Origin: a virus
Strand: one strand, 5' to 3'
Virus record (IMG/VR): IMGVR_UViG_3300027909_000063
Coordinates: 1-24,568 of that record
Length of the DNA stretch: 24,568 nucleotides
The notes beneath the pieces were generated by a model. The model did no database searches. It had not been told where the DNA came from and was given only the letters and a program-made list of their open reading frames with translations. Below, one piece after another: positions 14,636 to 22,379 of this stretch (within the stretch, counting starts at the first letter, position 1; every line of letters begins with the position of its first letter). The translations under genes and the position numbers were made by a program.

Positions 14636-14665
14636 GGGCGGGGGCTTCGGCTCCCGCCCTCTTTT
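14636..14665 (+). terminator. Strong rho-independent terminator after the head genes
   Basis: GGGCGGGGGC-TTCG-GCTCCCGCCC is a 10-bp stem (one G-U pair) closed by a UUCG tetraloop and followed by TCTTTT. These are the classic parts of an intrinsic terminator. It lies 7 bases after the stop of the decoration-like gene and before the next start (14678). No promoter is seen between it and the following genes, so partial readthrough probably supplies the tail genes. Confidence 0.85.
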
Positions 14666-14677
14666 CACCGAGGCCAG

Positions 14678-15757
14678 ATGGTGATCACGGAGATTGACGA
14701 GTTCTATCAGGGCGGCGGGCTGCTGGACCTGACTCGTCCGATTCGTTTCAAAGCCCCGGTGAACATCTGCGATCGCGTTGAGTTCAACCCGAGCGTCTCG
14801 GGGGACAACGCCCAGCATTTCTTTGAGCTAGGCGGACAGTTGCCCGCGTCTCCCGATGCGGCCGTTGACGGCGTACTGATCTTGGTTACATCAAGCGGCG
14901 CGGCTTTTTTTCCGCAGCGTGCTCTTCAGGTCGGGCTGGCTCCGGGATATACGGGCGCTGCAAGCACGATTGCGGTGTACGTGAACAACAATGCGGCCGG
15001 GGTTCATGCTGGCGGTGTCGGCGGCGGGAACATCGGGCTCGCCTGTGAGAGTTTCGGAGTTACGGTCGGCCATAACACGGGACTATTCGCAGAGGCCGGA
15101 AGCGGAAGCACGAATTTCGGCTTGGCCGGCAGAGCGACGACCGCGAAAGCCTCAGCGACGAACATCGGCGTCTTGGGTCGGGCAAGAAATACTGGCGGTT
15201 CATCCAAGGAGGTCGGCGGACACTTCGATTTAGGGACAGCCGAGGTTGTCTATGAATCCGCTGGGGTAGTTTGCGACAACGGCTCTACGGCGAGCCCGGT
15301 TGTATTAGCCCGCGATAACGCTGTTCGTGTTTGGGGCATCGAGGACGGCGGCAGCATCCAGGGCAAGATGGGCACAAAGACGCTCACAGAGACGGTCGCC
15401 ACGGCGTTCGTGCGCATCAGCGTTCCGCAAGGAACGTGCGTTGGGGGACATGTCATCTACACGGTTGAAGCGAACGACGGGACCGATTTCCAAATCCGGT
15501 CCGGCATCCTGCCATTCGCTGCTGTGAACAAGGCTGGCGCGGAGACGGGAGCGGTGGCCACAGTCAGCACGGCTACAGAGACGGTCGCGGTGAGCGTGGG
15601 GACGTTGACGAACAACGGCTTCACGATCCCCTCGAACGCTGCTGACACCGTGGACATCTCGGCCAACTTCACGAGCTCGCTGGCCCAGACCACGCTCAGA
15701 ATCAACTATCGTGTCGAGATGTACGGGAACGCGGTCGTCACAGTGACGCCGCTTTAG
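14678..15757 (+). CDS. Fibre-like virion protein with N-x-G repeats
   Basis: The 359-residue product starts at ATG 14678, with GAGG four bases upstream, just after the terminator; longer upstream starts in frame would run through the terminator and are rejected. Residues 118-185 contain about five short repeats with the pattern N-x-G-[LV]-x3-[AS]: NIGLACES, NTGLFAEA, NFGLAGRA, NIGVLGRA and a degenerate EVGGHFDL. They are spaced 13-16 residues apart, like the NYGVYG-type repeats of trimeric tail fibres. The C-terminal 130 residues form a beta-rich domain ending ANFTSSLAQTTLRINYRVEM. This is the only structural gene here with such repeats. A head fibre or tail fibre is likely; its receptor is unknown. 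Confidence 0.65.
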   Translation: MVITEIDEFYQGGGLLDLTRPIRFKAPVNICDRVEFNPSVSGDNAQHFFELGGQLPASPDAAVDGVLILVTSSGAAFFPQRALQVGLAPGYTGAASTIAVYVNNNAAGVHAGGVGGGNIGLACESFGVTVGHNTGLFAEAGSGSTNFGLAGRATTAKASATNIGVLGRARNTGGSSKEVGGHFDLGTAEVVYESAGVVCDNGSTASPVVLARDNAVRVWGIEDGGSIQGKMGTKTLTETVATAFVRISVPQGTCVGGHVIYTVEANDGTDFQIRSGILPFAAVNKAGAETGAVATVSTATETVAVSVGTLTNNGFTIPSNAADTVDISANFTSSLAQTTLRINYRVEMYGNAVVTVTPL

Positions 15758-15765
15758 GAGGCCGA

Positions 15766-16293
15766 ATGGCAAACGAGCAGTCCGAGGAATCCGAGATCGC
15801 CCAAAAACGCAACGACGGCGCGCAGTGGCGGGCGTATGAGAAGGAAATGCGCAAGTGGAACAAGCCCTACGTGTTCCAGCGCTGGCCCGCGATGGTGTAC
15901 CAGGCGAAGAAGGTCAACGGCAAGAACATCGCGCACATGCCAGAGCCTCAGCCCGAGCATTTCAAGACGGACAGCGAATGGCGCCGGGCGCAGGAGCACG
16001 CAGCGCGGTTCACCCAGTCCTGCCAGCGCATCGTAGGAAACGAGGAAGAGTACCGCCGTGCGGTTGACGAGGGCTGGCGTGATTCACCGAACGACGCCGT
16101 GGCGCACCTCAACTCCTTGGACGACGCCATCGCGAAGGCGGCAGCCCATCGTCACCACGAGGACAAGAAGCTCAGCCCTGCGGCGAAGGCCGAGGCGGAC
16201 GCGGTGGACGCAGCATCATACGAGCACGTTCCTGAGATCCCGGCTCAGCCCGTGAAGCGGCGCGGCCGGCCGAAGAAGAACGCGGCGGCATAG
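15766..16293 (+). CDS. Charged helical protein with C-terminal AT-hook-like motif
   Basis: The 175-residue protein has AGGAGG five bases before ATG 15766. It is highly charged, with aromatic-rich helices near WRAYEKEMRKWNKPYVFQRW and helical repeats of Glu, Arg and Ala up to about residue 150. The C-terminus reads PVKRRGRPKKNAAA, whose RGRPKK core is a textbook AT-hook that fits into the minor groove of AT-rich DNA, although a basic tail for RNA or protein contacts is equally possible. No enzyme motif is visible. It lies between a fibre-like gene and the tail adaptor genes. Function unknown. Confidence 0.6.
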   Translation: MANEQSEESEIAQKRNDGAQWRAYEKEMRKWNKPYVFQRWPAMVYQAKKVNGKNIAHMPEPQPEHFKTDSEWRRAQEHAARFTQSCQRIVGNEEEYRRAVDEGWRDSPNDAVAHLNSLDDAIAKAAAHRHHEDKKLSPAAKAEADAVDAASYEHVPEIPAQPVKRRGRPKKNAAA

Positions 16294-16302
16294 GAGGAAT
16301 CC

Positions 16303-16434
16303 ATGACCGGACGATGGTTTCAGGTAATCTTCTGGGCGTTTCTCGTGGGCTTGGGGTTCACTGCGGGCAGCGCGATCATGAAGTGGGTCGCGGCGATCTG
16401 TGCGAGCTTCTTTCAGCGTCTCTCGGCCGGCTAG
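16303..16434 (+). CDS. 43-residue membrane-type peptide
   Basis: The frame has a very good Shine-Dalgarno, TAGGAGGAA, overlapping the previous stop, and ends one base before the ATG of the gp4-like gene. The peptide reads WFQVIFWAFLVGLGFTAGSA and then IMKWVAAICASFF, giving one or two hydrophobic helices with a short basic end (QRLSAG). It should insert in or lie on a membrane. The strong ribosome site and the exact fit between neighbours support a real gene. A holin or an ejection-helper role is possible; neither is shown. Confidence 0.6.
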   Translation: MTGRWFQVIFWAFLVGLGFTAGSAIMKWVAAICASFFQRLSAG

Positions 16435-17160
16435 ATGGCGTTCACCACAGCGAGCGACATCGTCCAAGCGGCACTCAAGGAGATCGGTGTGCTCGCGGCC
16501 GGCGAGACGATGGCGGCCGAGGATGGAGAGGACGGGCTGAATGCGCTGAATCTGCTCGTGGACGAGTGGCGGACACAGCGCCTCCAGTTGTTCACCGTGC
16601 TCCGCTCAACGTGGACGATCGTCTCGGGCACAGCAACCTACACCGTGGGGACGGGCGGGACGGTGAACATCGCCCGTCCGGTCTACATCCAAGAGGTTCG
16701 GTTCCAGGACACCGCGCCCACACCTGATCTTGAGTACCCGCTCTACGAAATGACAGACCTCGACTTCGCGAACATCCCGCAGAAGGCGTTGACGAACACG
16801 CTTCCGACGTCGTGGTACTACAACCCGACGTTTCCGCTCGGCACCTTGACCTTTTGGCCCGTGCCGACGAGCGCGACTTTGATGGGGGTGATTTACGCGC
16901 CCGTAGCGGTTACGGAGTTCGCGGCGCTGACTGACATCCTCAGCCTTCCGCCGGGCTTTAAGCGGATGATGGTCAAGAATCTCGCGATGGACCTTGCGGG
17001 AACGTACAGCCGCGAAGTCAGCCAGTCTCTCCGCGATGACGCGCTTGAGAGCCTTGCCGACGTGAAGCGCGCGAACGTCAGAATGGCGGACCTGAGCTTC
17101 GACACTGCGGCGCTGACGCAAGGGACGCCGTATTGGTGGAACATCCGCACGGGACCCTGA
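16435..17160 (+). CDS. Head-tail adaptor, P22 gp4-like
   Basis: The 241-residue product should bind the portal ring and form the first layer of the tail, as gp4 does in P22. The N-terminus TASDIVQAALKEIGVLAAGE and LNALNLLVDEW carry the helical pattern of the gp4 family, and FTVLRSTWTIVSGTATYTVG starts a beta segment. The central region has strings of aromatic residues (PTSWYYNPTFPLGTLTFWPV), and helical residues 170-210 (PPGFKRMMVKNLAMDLA) follow, all usual for these adaptors. It is longer than P22 gp4 (166). ATG 16435 directly follows the previous TAG. The downstream gp10-like gene starts in the TGATG of its stop, as neighbours in P22 also do, which supports the call. Confidence 0.85.
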   Translation: MAFTTASDIVQAALKEIGVLAAGETMAAEDGEDGLNALNLLVDEWRTQRLQLFTVLRSTWTIVSGTATYTVGTGGTVNIARPVYIQEVRFQDTAPTPDLEYPLYEMTDLDFANIPQKALTNTLPTSWYYNPTFPLGTLTFWPVPTSATLMGVIYAPVAVTEFAALTDILSLPPGFKRMMVKNLAMDLAGTYSREVSQSLRDDALESLADVKRANVRMADLSFDTAALTQGTPYWWNIRTGP

Positions 17161-18626
17161 TGGAGCTACCGGGATTCGTGGGACCGTCATATGTCTCGCA
17201 GGCCGCGACCTTCGACCAAGAAGAGTTGATGAACTGGTACGTGGAGGTTGCGGAGGTTCCCGGCTCCACGTCGAAAATGTGGCTAGCTCCCACTCCGGGC
17301 GTGACGGAGATCGCGAGCGTCTCGGGCGGATCAGGGCGCGCGCACCTGGCCGTGGGATCGCTTGAGTTCGCTGTGATCGGGGATGGCTTCTACCAGATCG
17401 ACATCGCTGGAACCGTGACGTTGCGCGGGACGGTAGTCAACGATGGCCTTCCGGCGACCTTGAGCGACTCAGGCAACCCGAACTTTGAGATCTTCATCAC
17501 GTCCGGTCGGAACGGCTACATCTACAACTATGCGACGACCGCGTTCACGCAGATCGCGGCGCTCAACGGGAAGGCCACCAAGGGCGGCTACTTGGAGGGG
17601 TACTTCATCTCGCTCGATCCGTTCACGGCATCGTTGTATGCGAGCGAATTGGCTGATGGGTTGACGTGGAACACCGGAACCTCCTTTGCGCAGCGCAGTC
17701 TTGCCGCCGATCCCTGGATCTCGTTCGTCATCTCGAACCGCTATATCTATCTCCTTGGCACGGAGACTTCGGAGCCGTGGTTCAACGCTGGGACGTCGCC
17801 GTTTCCTTTCACGCCCGATCCGTCGGGGTTCTTCGAGTTCGGCTGTGCCGCGACGTTTTCCGCGACGGTGGTGGATAGCGCCCCCGTTTGGCTGGGACGC
17901 TCCAAGGACGGACGGGGGATGGTCATCCGGGCGAACGGGTTTAACCCGGAAATAATTTCCACGTATCCGATTCAAGCGCTTCTGAACGGGCTGACGACTG
18001 AGGGCAACTTCATCATCAGCGACGCCATCGGGTTCACGTACAACGATGCCGGCCACACGTTCTATATTCTGAGTTTCAACACCTTCGATCTAACTCTCGC
18101 CTGGGATTCCTCGAACCCAAACGTGGCAAACGGATGGGCCAAGCGAGGAACGTGGCTCAGCGAAGAGAACCGCTTCGGGATCTGGCGTCCCTGCTTCCAC
18201 GCGTTCGTGTTCGGCCGACACCGCATGCTCGACATCGGAACCGGCTCGATCTACGTGATGGATCGGGCCTTCGGGATGGATGCCGATGGCCGTGAGATCC
18301 GCCGCGTTCGACGTGCACCGGCCTTGGTCAACGAACTCCAGCGGATCACCTATCCAGCGTTCGAGCTCGACCTTGAGCCAGGCCTTGGAAACACGGTCGA
18401 TCCGGGCTCGAATCCGCAAGTCATGATGCGCATGTCGAACGACGGCGGAAAGACCTGGGGCAATGAGCGACTCCGCTCTGCCGGGATGATCGGTCAGTAC
18501 GGGACTCGGGTTCGTTGGAATCGCTGCGGCCAGGCCAGGCGCAGGGTGTTCGAGGTGAGCGTCACTGATCCGATTCCCTGGCGCTTGACGGCGGCCTTTT
18601 TACAAGACGCGACGGCGAAGGGCTAG
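17160..18626 (+). CDS. Packaged-DNA stabilisation / tail hub protein, P22 gp10-like
   Basis: The 488-residue product is close in length to P22 gp10 (472) and follows the gp4-like gene as in P22. In P22, gp10 forms the hub that closes the channel after packaging and on which the needle and spikes assemble. The sequence shows MELPGFVGPSYVSQAATFDQ, then EELMNWYVEVAEVPGSTSK and LAPTPGV, which are characteristic N-terminal features, a beta-rich middle and a C-terminal stretch with QVMMRMSNDGGKTWGNER and RVRWNRCGQARRRVFEV. A propeller-like fold is expected from the strand pattern. ATG 17160 in TGATG is chosen over an upstream start in frame. It acts in the tail, outside the head shell. Confidence 0.88.
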   Translation: MELPGFVGPSYVSQAATFDQEELMNWYVEVAEVPGSTSKMWLAPTPGVTEIASVSGGSGRAHLAVGSLEFAVIGDGFYQIDIAGTVTLRGTVVNDGLPATLSDSGNPNFEIFITSGRNGYIYNYATTAFTQIAALNGKATKGGYLEGYFISLDPFTASLYASELADGLTWNTGTSFAQRSLAADPWISFVISNRYIYLLGTETSEPWFNAGTSPFPFTPDPSGFFEFGCAATFSATVVDSAPVWLGRSKDGRGMVIRANGFNPEIISTYPIQALLNGLTTEGNFIISDAIGFTYNDAGHTFYILSFNTFDLTLAWDSSNPNVANGWAKRGTWLSEENRFGIWRPCFHAFVFGRHRMLDIGTGSIYVMDRAFGMDADGREIRRVRRAPALVNELQRITYPAFELDLEPGLGNTVDPGSNPQVMMRMSNDGGKTWGNERLRSAGMIGQYGTRVRWNRCGQARRRVFEVSVTDPIPWRLTAAFLQDATAKG

Positions 18627-19532
18627 ATGGCGAACCCTGTTCCTATCCCGTATCAGACTCCGATAGCGAACCTCCCGAAGGCTGGAGGGAGCATCGTGCG
18701 CGGGAAGGGCGGTAGAAGCCCAGGAAGCCCTGAGCGCCCGAACACGGACCCGCATGCGAACTTCTGCACGCAGCCCTGGCTGAAGTGGTTCCAGTTCCTG
18801 AACGAACTCGCCACGACGAGCCCGGTGTTTCAGGATGCGAGCACGACGGACGCTTGGAAGAACGATTTCTCGCAGGAGGATTTCTGGAGCAATGTCCCTG
18901 GCCCTGGGGCTTCCCCACCGGCGTCGTGGGACATCGTCAACGCTGAAGCGAACCATCCTGGGATTCAGCGGCTCCTGACGGACGTGAACAACGGGGATAT
19001 CACGTCGGCATTTTTCCCTGTGGCTGCGGCTGCTGGGTCCGTCCGCTGGGACCAGATCAGCACGGTAACGCTCAACTTCAAGACATCCGCGACCATCACG
19101 ACGTCTCGGTTCGAGTGCGGGATCAGCGACGATGCGCGGGCCAACTGGCCGGCGAGCGCGTTCGAGTTCGGCGCGAACATGGTCTACGCCTTCTACGATA
19201 CGGCCGTTGACAACAACCTCCACTTCCGGATGCGTACAGGCGCGGTGCTTCAGAGCGACATCGCTGTGCTGACTCCGTGTCCCGTCGATACCTGGCTCAA
19301 GTTCATCTTTCAGCGGAGACTGCTCGGATCGTCCTACGTGATGGATGTGATTTTCAGGCAGGGGGATGCGGGGACCGACACGCAGATCACGACGCTCACA
19401 ACTGGTTTGCCGGCCGATTCGACGGCCTTCGGTGGATTCTTCCGCGTCGGGACTCGTGCGGCTGCCGCGCGGGATCTCTTCGTGGACAGGTTCTTGATGC
19501 CCATCCCCAACAGCCCGCCGCTCGCCCGATGA
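18627..19532 (+). CDS. Tail fibre-like protein with probable lectin-type domain
   Basis: The 301-residue protein starts directly after the gp10-like stop. The N-terminus (MANPVPIPYQTPIANLPKAG) is proline-rich and the segment QPWLKWFQFLNELA near 49-62 resembles anchoring regions of tail proteins. From about 90 the protein is beta-rich, with QISTVTLNFKTSATITTS, HFRMRTGAVLQSDIA and WLKFIFQRRLLGSSYVMDVI, which looks like a concanavalin-type sandwich that could bind sugar. It ends in PLAR, sharing ATGA with a small membrane peptide. It is placed where a tail needle, plug or fibre would be expected next to the hub; the fold and binding partner are inferred. Confidence 0.6.
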   Translation: MANPVPIPYQTPIANLPKAGGSIVRGKGGRSPGSPERPNTDPHANFCTQPWLKWFQFLNELATTSPVFQDASTTDAWKNDFSQEDFWSNVPGPGASPPASWDIVNAEANHPGIQRLLTDVNNGDITSAFFPVAAAAGSVRWDQISTVTLNFKTSATITTSRFECGISDDARANWPASAFEFGANMVYAFYDTAVDNNLHFRMRTGAVLQSDIAVLTPCPVDTWLKFIFQRRLLGSSYVMDVIFRQGDAGTDTQITTLTTGLPADSTAFGGFFRVGTRAAAARDLFVDRFLMPIPNSPPLAR

Positions 19533-19654
19533 GGCTCGTGGGTGATTACTGGTATTACGTGTTTTGGTCGGGTGTGGGGTTGACCGCGATGTACCTGCTC
19601 TGGCGGATCGAGCGGCACCTCGCGGAACTTGTTACCATCTGGACGCTCAAATGA
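19529..19654 (+). CDS. 41-residue single-pass membrane peptide
   Basis: This short frame begins in the ATGA overlap with the preceding gene and ends in another ATGA at the GNAT-like gene. It reads GDYWYYVFWSGVGLTAMYLL followed by WRIERHLAELVTIWTLK: an aromatic-rich membrane helix followed by an amphipathic helix. Coupling on both sides and good fill of the gap support it. It could be a small holin-type or membrane-contact peptide used at ejection; no family is recognised. Confidence 0.6.
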   Translation: MRLVGDYWYYVFWSGVGLTAMYLLWRIERHLAELVTIWTLK

Positions 19655-20013
19655 TCGCGCGCACCTTGGCGGAGCACGAATGGGCACGGCTGGAGGAAAC
19701 GGACCATCCTTCGGTCCTGTCGTTCGTTGATCCGAAGGATATGCGAGTGGTCGTGGTCGAGGACGAAGGGAAGATCCGCGGAAGCATGGCGATTCTCCGG
19801 GTGACGCACCTCGAGAACGTGTGGGTCGCTCGTGATGCTGGGGCAGGAGTGAAGCGGCTGTTGATCGAGTCCGCGTTGACGGCTGCTCGGGAGTGGTCCC
19901 GCGACTGGGCCATGGCGAGCGTCGGTGACGATCAGGTGGCGGATCTTGTGACGCGGATCGGCGGCCGGAAAATCCCCGACCTCGATACGTACATGGTTTC
20001 CTTGGAGCAGTAA
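19651..20013 (+). CDS. Small GNAT-like acetyltransferase fold protein
   Basis: The 120-residue product has the layout of a GNAT domain: an opening strand-helix, hydrophobic strand MRVVVVED at 31-38, the strand AILRVTHLENVWV at 47-59, and a motif A-like RDAGAGVKRLL at 61-71 that matches the R-x-x-G-x-G/A pyrophosphate-binding loop for acetyl-CoA. It is at the short end of GNAT size, and motif B is only partly seen at TYMVSLEQ. The substrate is unknown. A phage GNAT among ejection genes may modify a virion or host protein, or may have lost catalysis and serve structurally. ATG 19651 in ATGA is chosen over the in-frame GTG upstream. Confidence 0.55.
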   Translation: MIARTLAEHEWARLEETDHPSVLSFVDPKDMRVVVVEDEGKIRGSMAILRVTHLENVWVARDAGAGVKRLLIESALTAAREWSRDWAMASVGDDQVADLVTRIGGRKIPDLDTYMVSLEQ

Positions 20014-20471
20014 TGCTGACACCGACTCCCTACGGAACGCCGGGCGGAGTACAGAGCGGTTCGTCGGCCAGTCTTGTGCCTGGAGGACAGGGGGGTATGC
20101 CGCTTCCATTTGCAGTTGCAGCGCCCGCGGTGGCATCCACCGTTGGGAGTGCGTTCTCGTACTTCGGCGGCAAGGGTGCTCAGAAGACTCAACAGCGCGC
20201 CGCCGATCAGGCGCTTGCTTTCGAGCAAGAGCGCGAGGCCACGAGGCGGCGGGAGTACGAAGAGCAGCAGGAGCAGGCGAAGCGACAGTGGGAGGCGGAG
20301 CAGCAGTTCCGTGTGCCCTACCGCAACGCCGCAGTTTCAGTCCTCGCCGGCTACGGGTTCAAGATCCCCACGAACTTCGCTGAGGTGCCACCGGAAGAGC
20401 CGATGCAGCCTCCTCCCATGACCTTAGGTAGCATGGGACGTCCAAGGAGCCCGTATGGCCAGGAATTCTGA
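20013..20471 (+). CDS. Coiled-coil tail or ejection protein candidate
   Basis: The 152-residue product starts in TAATG with the GNAT-like stop. After a Gly/Pro-rich start, residues 30-52 form a hydrophobic Ala/Val-rich stretch (AVAAPAVASTVGSAFSYF), and about 55-105 form a Gln/Glu/Arg-rich coiled coil (QALAFEQEREATRRREYEEQ). The C-terminus is Pro-rich. A short membrane-like segment beside a charged coiled coil is the pattern of ejection and internal virion proteins in podoviruses. Its position before other such genes supports this, but no P22 gp7, gp16 or gp20 homology is claimed. Confidence 0.6.
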   Translation: MLTPTPYGTPGGVQSGSSASLVPGGQGGMPLPFAVAAPAVASTVGSAFSYFGGKGAQKTQQRAADQALAFEQEREATRRREYEEQQEQAKRQWEAEQQFRVPYRNAAVSVLAGYGFKIPTNFAEVPPEEPMQPPPMTLGSMGRPRSPYGQEF

Positions 20472-21063
20472 GTACGGGACGGACTACCGTTTCAACCCGA
20501 CGCCACAGCGCGTCACGTATGCGGCGCTTGCTCCGCAGCAGGCCCAGCAGCAGGCAGCAGCGCAGCAGCCTGTGGAGTACGTTCAACCGTTCTCCTACCA
20601 GACGCCGAAGTTCAAGGGCAGCAAGAAGCCGAAGACGAAGATCCCGAACGTCCCGTCCTTCTACGTGCCGCCATACCTCCAGCCCACGGCGGAGGACGTG
20701 TTTGCGGACCCGAGCTATCAGTTCAGATTCAACGAGGGAATGAAAGCGCTGGAGCGCAGCAAGTCCGCGCAGGGGACGCTTCGCAGCGGAAACACCCTCA
20801 ACGAGCTGCTCCGCTATGGTCAGGACTTTGCCAGCCAGGAGTATGCGGCGGCGAATCAGCGGGCCGCGAACCAGTACGGCTTGAATTATCAGGCGAGCCG
20901 CGACATGTACGCGCCCTACTTCGCGCAGTGGCAGACTCAGGCGGACCTTGAGCGCGACGCGGCGAACCAGGCCTACGCTCGCGAGTGGCAGCAGTACGTC
21001 TTCCCGATCGATGACAGATTCCGTAGGGAACAAATGCTTCTGAGCTACGGAGCACCGCGCTGA
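20455..21063 (+). CDS. Podovirus ejection/internal virion protein candidate
   Basis: The 202-residue protein starts at ATG 20455 behind CAAGGAG, overlapping the previous gene by 17 bases. The N-terminal third is Gln/Pro-rich and probably disordered. The rest has the motif DPSYQFRFNEGMKALERS (about 84-101), then AQGTLRSGNTLNELLRYGQ and SQEYAAANQRA, a well-known pattern of structural proteins near the ejection genes of uncultured podovirus-like phages. It is likely an internal or ejection protein that enters the cell with the DNA. The long helical region suits oligomer formation. The role is inferred from the family pattern and the position. Confidence 0.65.
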   Translation: MARNSEYGTDYRFNPTPQRVTYAALAPQQAQQQAAAQQPVEYVQPFSYQTPKFKGSKKPKTKIPNVPSFYVPPYLQPTAEDVFADPSYQFRFNEGMKALERSKSAQGTLRSGNTLNELLRYGQDFASQEYAAANQRAANQYGLNYQASRDMYAPYFAQWQTQADLERDAANQAYAREWQQYVFPIDDRFRREQMLLSYGAPR

Positions 21064-22379
21064 TGCCGAAGGGGTTCGGCTATGTCCCGTTCGCCCCAAG
21101 TCAGGGGTACGACTACACGCCGGGCAACCGTATCTCGGAGATCATCCTTCGGGCTGGTGAGGCTGCGGCGCGGATGCAGCAGGATCAAGCGCATCTGCTT
21201 GGCTCGAGCGTTGCTGGCATCGGGCAGCAGGTAGGGGACATCGTAGCGCAGGAGAACGAGCGGAAGGCGCTCGCGGCCCGCGACCAGCGAATCTTCGACC
21301 TGATGGGCAACGAGGATGCCTCGGTGGCGGACTTCGTCCGGGCGGCCGGTCCGGATGCGGGCCTGAAGCTCTATCAAGGTGTCGCGGCCGCTCGGAAGAT
21401 CGGACAGGTGGACAAGAAAGAGGCTATCGGCCTTCTGCCGGTCGCGCTGCGCGGGTACAAGACGCTCACTCCGGAAGGGCGCGCGGTCGCTTACGGACCA
21501 CTGCGTCAGCAGGTAGCGCAGTCTGGCCTGATCCCAGCCGAGGCCATGCCCGAGGAGTACACCCCGGAAGTCGATGCACAAGTGGACGAACTGTTGACGG
21601 CGCTGGAGCCGCCGAAGCCGGCGGAACCGTTCTCGCTCGGGCCGAATGAGGTTCGCTTCGGTCCTGGAGGCGAGGAGATTGCCCGCGGCATCACTCCGGA
21701 GAAGGTGGACACGCGCAGCCTTGATGCTCGCTATGCTGAAGCGGTCGCGAATGGAGACCAAGCGACGGCGCAGCAGCTACTCCGAGCGAAAGCTCAGCTT
21801 GAGGCGGCAGGGCGTGCACCTGCTGCCCCGAAAGCGCCAGAGTTCAAGGAAGTGGGCGGGGCCCTGTATCGTGTACAGCCAGACGGCTCCTTGGTGCCAG
21901 CGACAGGCCCCGGAGGCGCTCCGCTCGCGCCAGCAGCTTCCTCTAAACCGCTCAGCGCTGAAGCATCTAAGGTGCTCTCGATTGCGGAAACGCTGCCGAA
22001 GGAACTTGGGGATCTACGCAAAGCCTTCGATGAGAACTATGGTGCGTCCGTGCGCGGGGTTGTCATTGGATCGGATCGGAAGCTCTCTAAGTTGGTCGAT
22101 CAAGCCTCAGACAAGATCGGGCGACTTCGTTCTGGTGGCGCGATCAACAAAGACGAGGAGGCGCGGTTTAAGGGGCAGTTGGCGAGCTGGAAAGATCTCG
22201 TCTGGGGCAATAAGGACGATGCCCTGGCTGCAATTGATTCCTTGATCCAAGAGGCAAACCTTGTAGCAACGGGGATTAAGAGTGGCGGCGCGGCAGTATC
22301 CGTACCCACTGTTGCGAAACCGACCGGGCCAGCCAAGAAGGTCGGGATCTTCACGATTACGCCCGTGGGCGGTTCGTAA
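21063..22379 (+). CDS. Internal virion / ejection protein candidate (438 residues)
   Basis: The product starts in TGATG and ends in TAATG, coupled on both sides. It is rich in Ala, Gln, Lys and Glu; residues 20-90 and 225-265 look strongly helical, with GQQVGDIVAQENERKALA and GDQATAQQLLRAKAQLEA. A Pro-rich middle (FSLGPNEVRFGPGGEEIARG) and an Ala/Pro-rich linker at about 265-300 separate the halves, and a C-terminal helical part contains LGDLRKAFDENYGASVRG and KGQLASWKDLVWGNKD. It has no cysteine and no enzyme motif. Such long helical proteins after the tail hub genes are usual internal virion proteins in podoviruses. Long frames on the other strand and in other frames are shadows. Confidence 0.6.
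   Translation: MPKGFGYVPFAPSQGYDYTPGNRISEIILRAGEAAARMQQDQAHLLGSSVAGIGQQVGDIVAQENERKALAARDQRIFDLMGNEDASVADFVRAAGPDAGLKLYQGVAAARKIGQVDKKEAIGLLPVALRGYKTLTPEGRAVAYGPLRQQVAQSGLIPAEAMPEEYTPEVDAQVDELLTALEPPKPAEPFSLGPNEVRFGPGGEEIARGITPEKVDTRSLDARYAEAVANGDQATAQQLLRAKAQLEAAGRAPAAPKAPEFKEVGGALYRVQPDGSLVPATGPGGAPLAPAASSKPLSAEASKVLSIAETLPKELGDLRKAFDENYGASVRGVVIGSDRKLSKLVDQASDKIGRLRSGGAINKDEEARFKGQLASWKDLVWGNKDDALAAIDSLIQEANLVATGIKSGGAAVSVPTVAKPTGPAKKVGIFTITPVGGS

Noticed and set aside
14447-14677. Upstream extension of the fibre-like protein at 14678
   Set aside because: It would read through the decoration gene out of frame and through the intrinsic terminator; ATG 14678 has its own GAGG.
21646-22245. 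199-codon frame inside the 438-residue ejection protein gene
   Set aside because: Arg/Ser-rich shadow sequence without ribosome site or protein-like pattern; the main frame is coupled on both ends.
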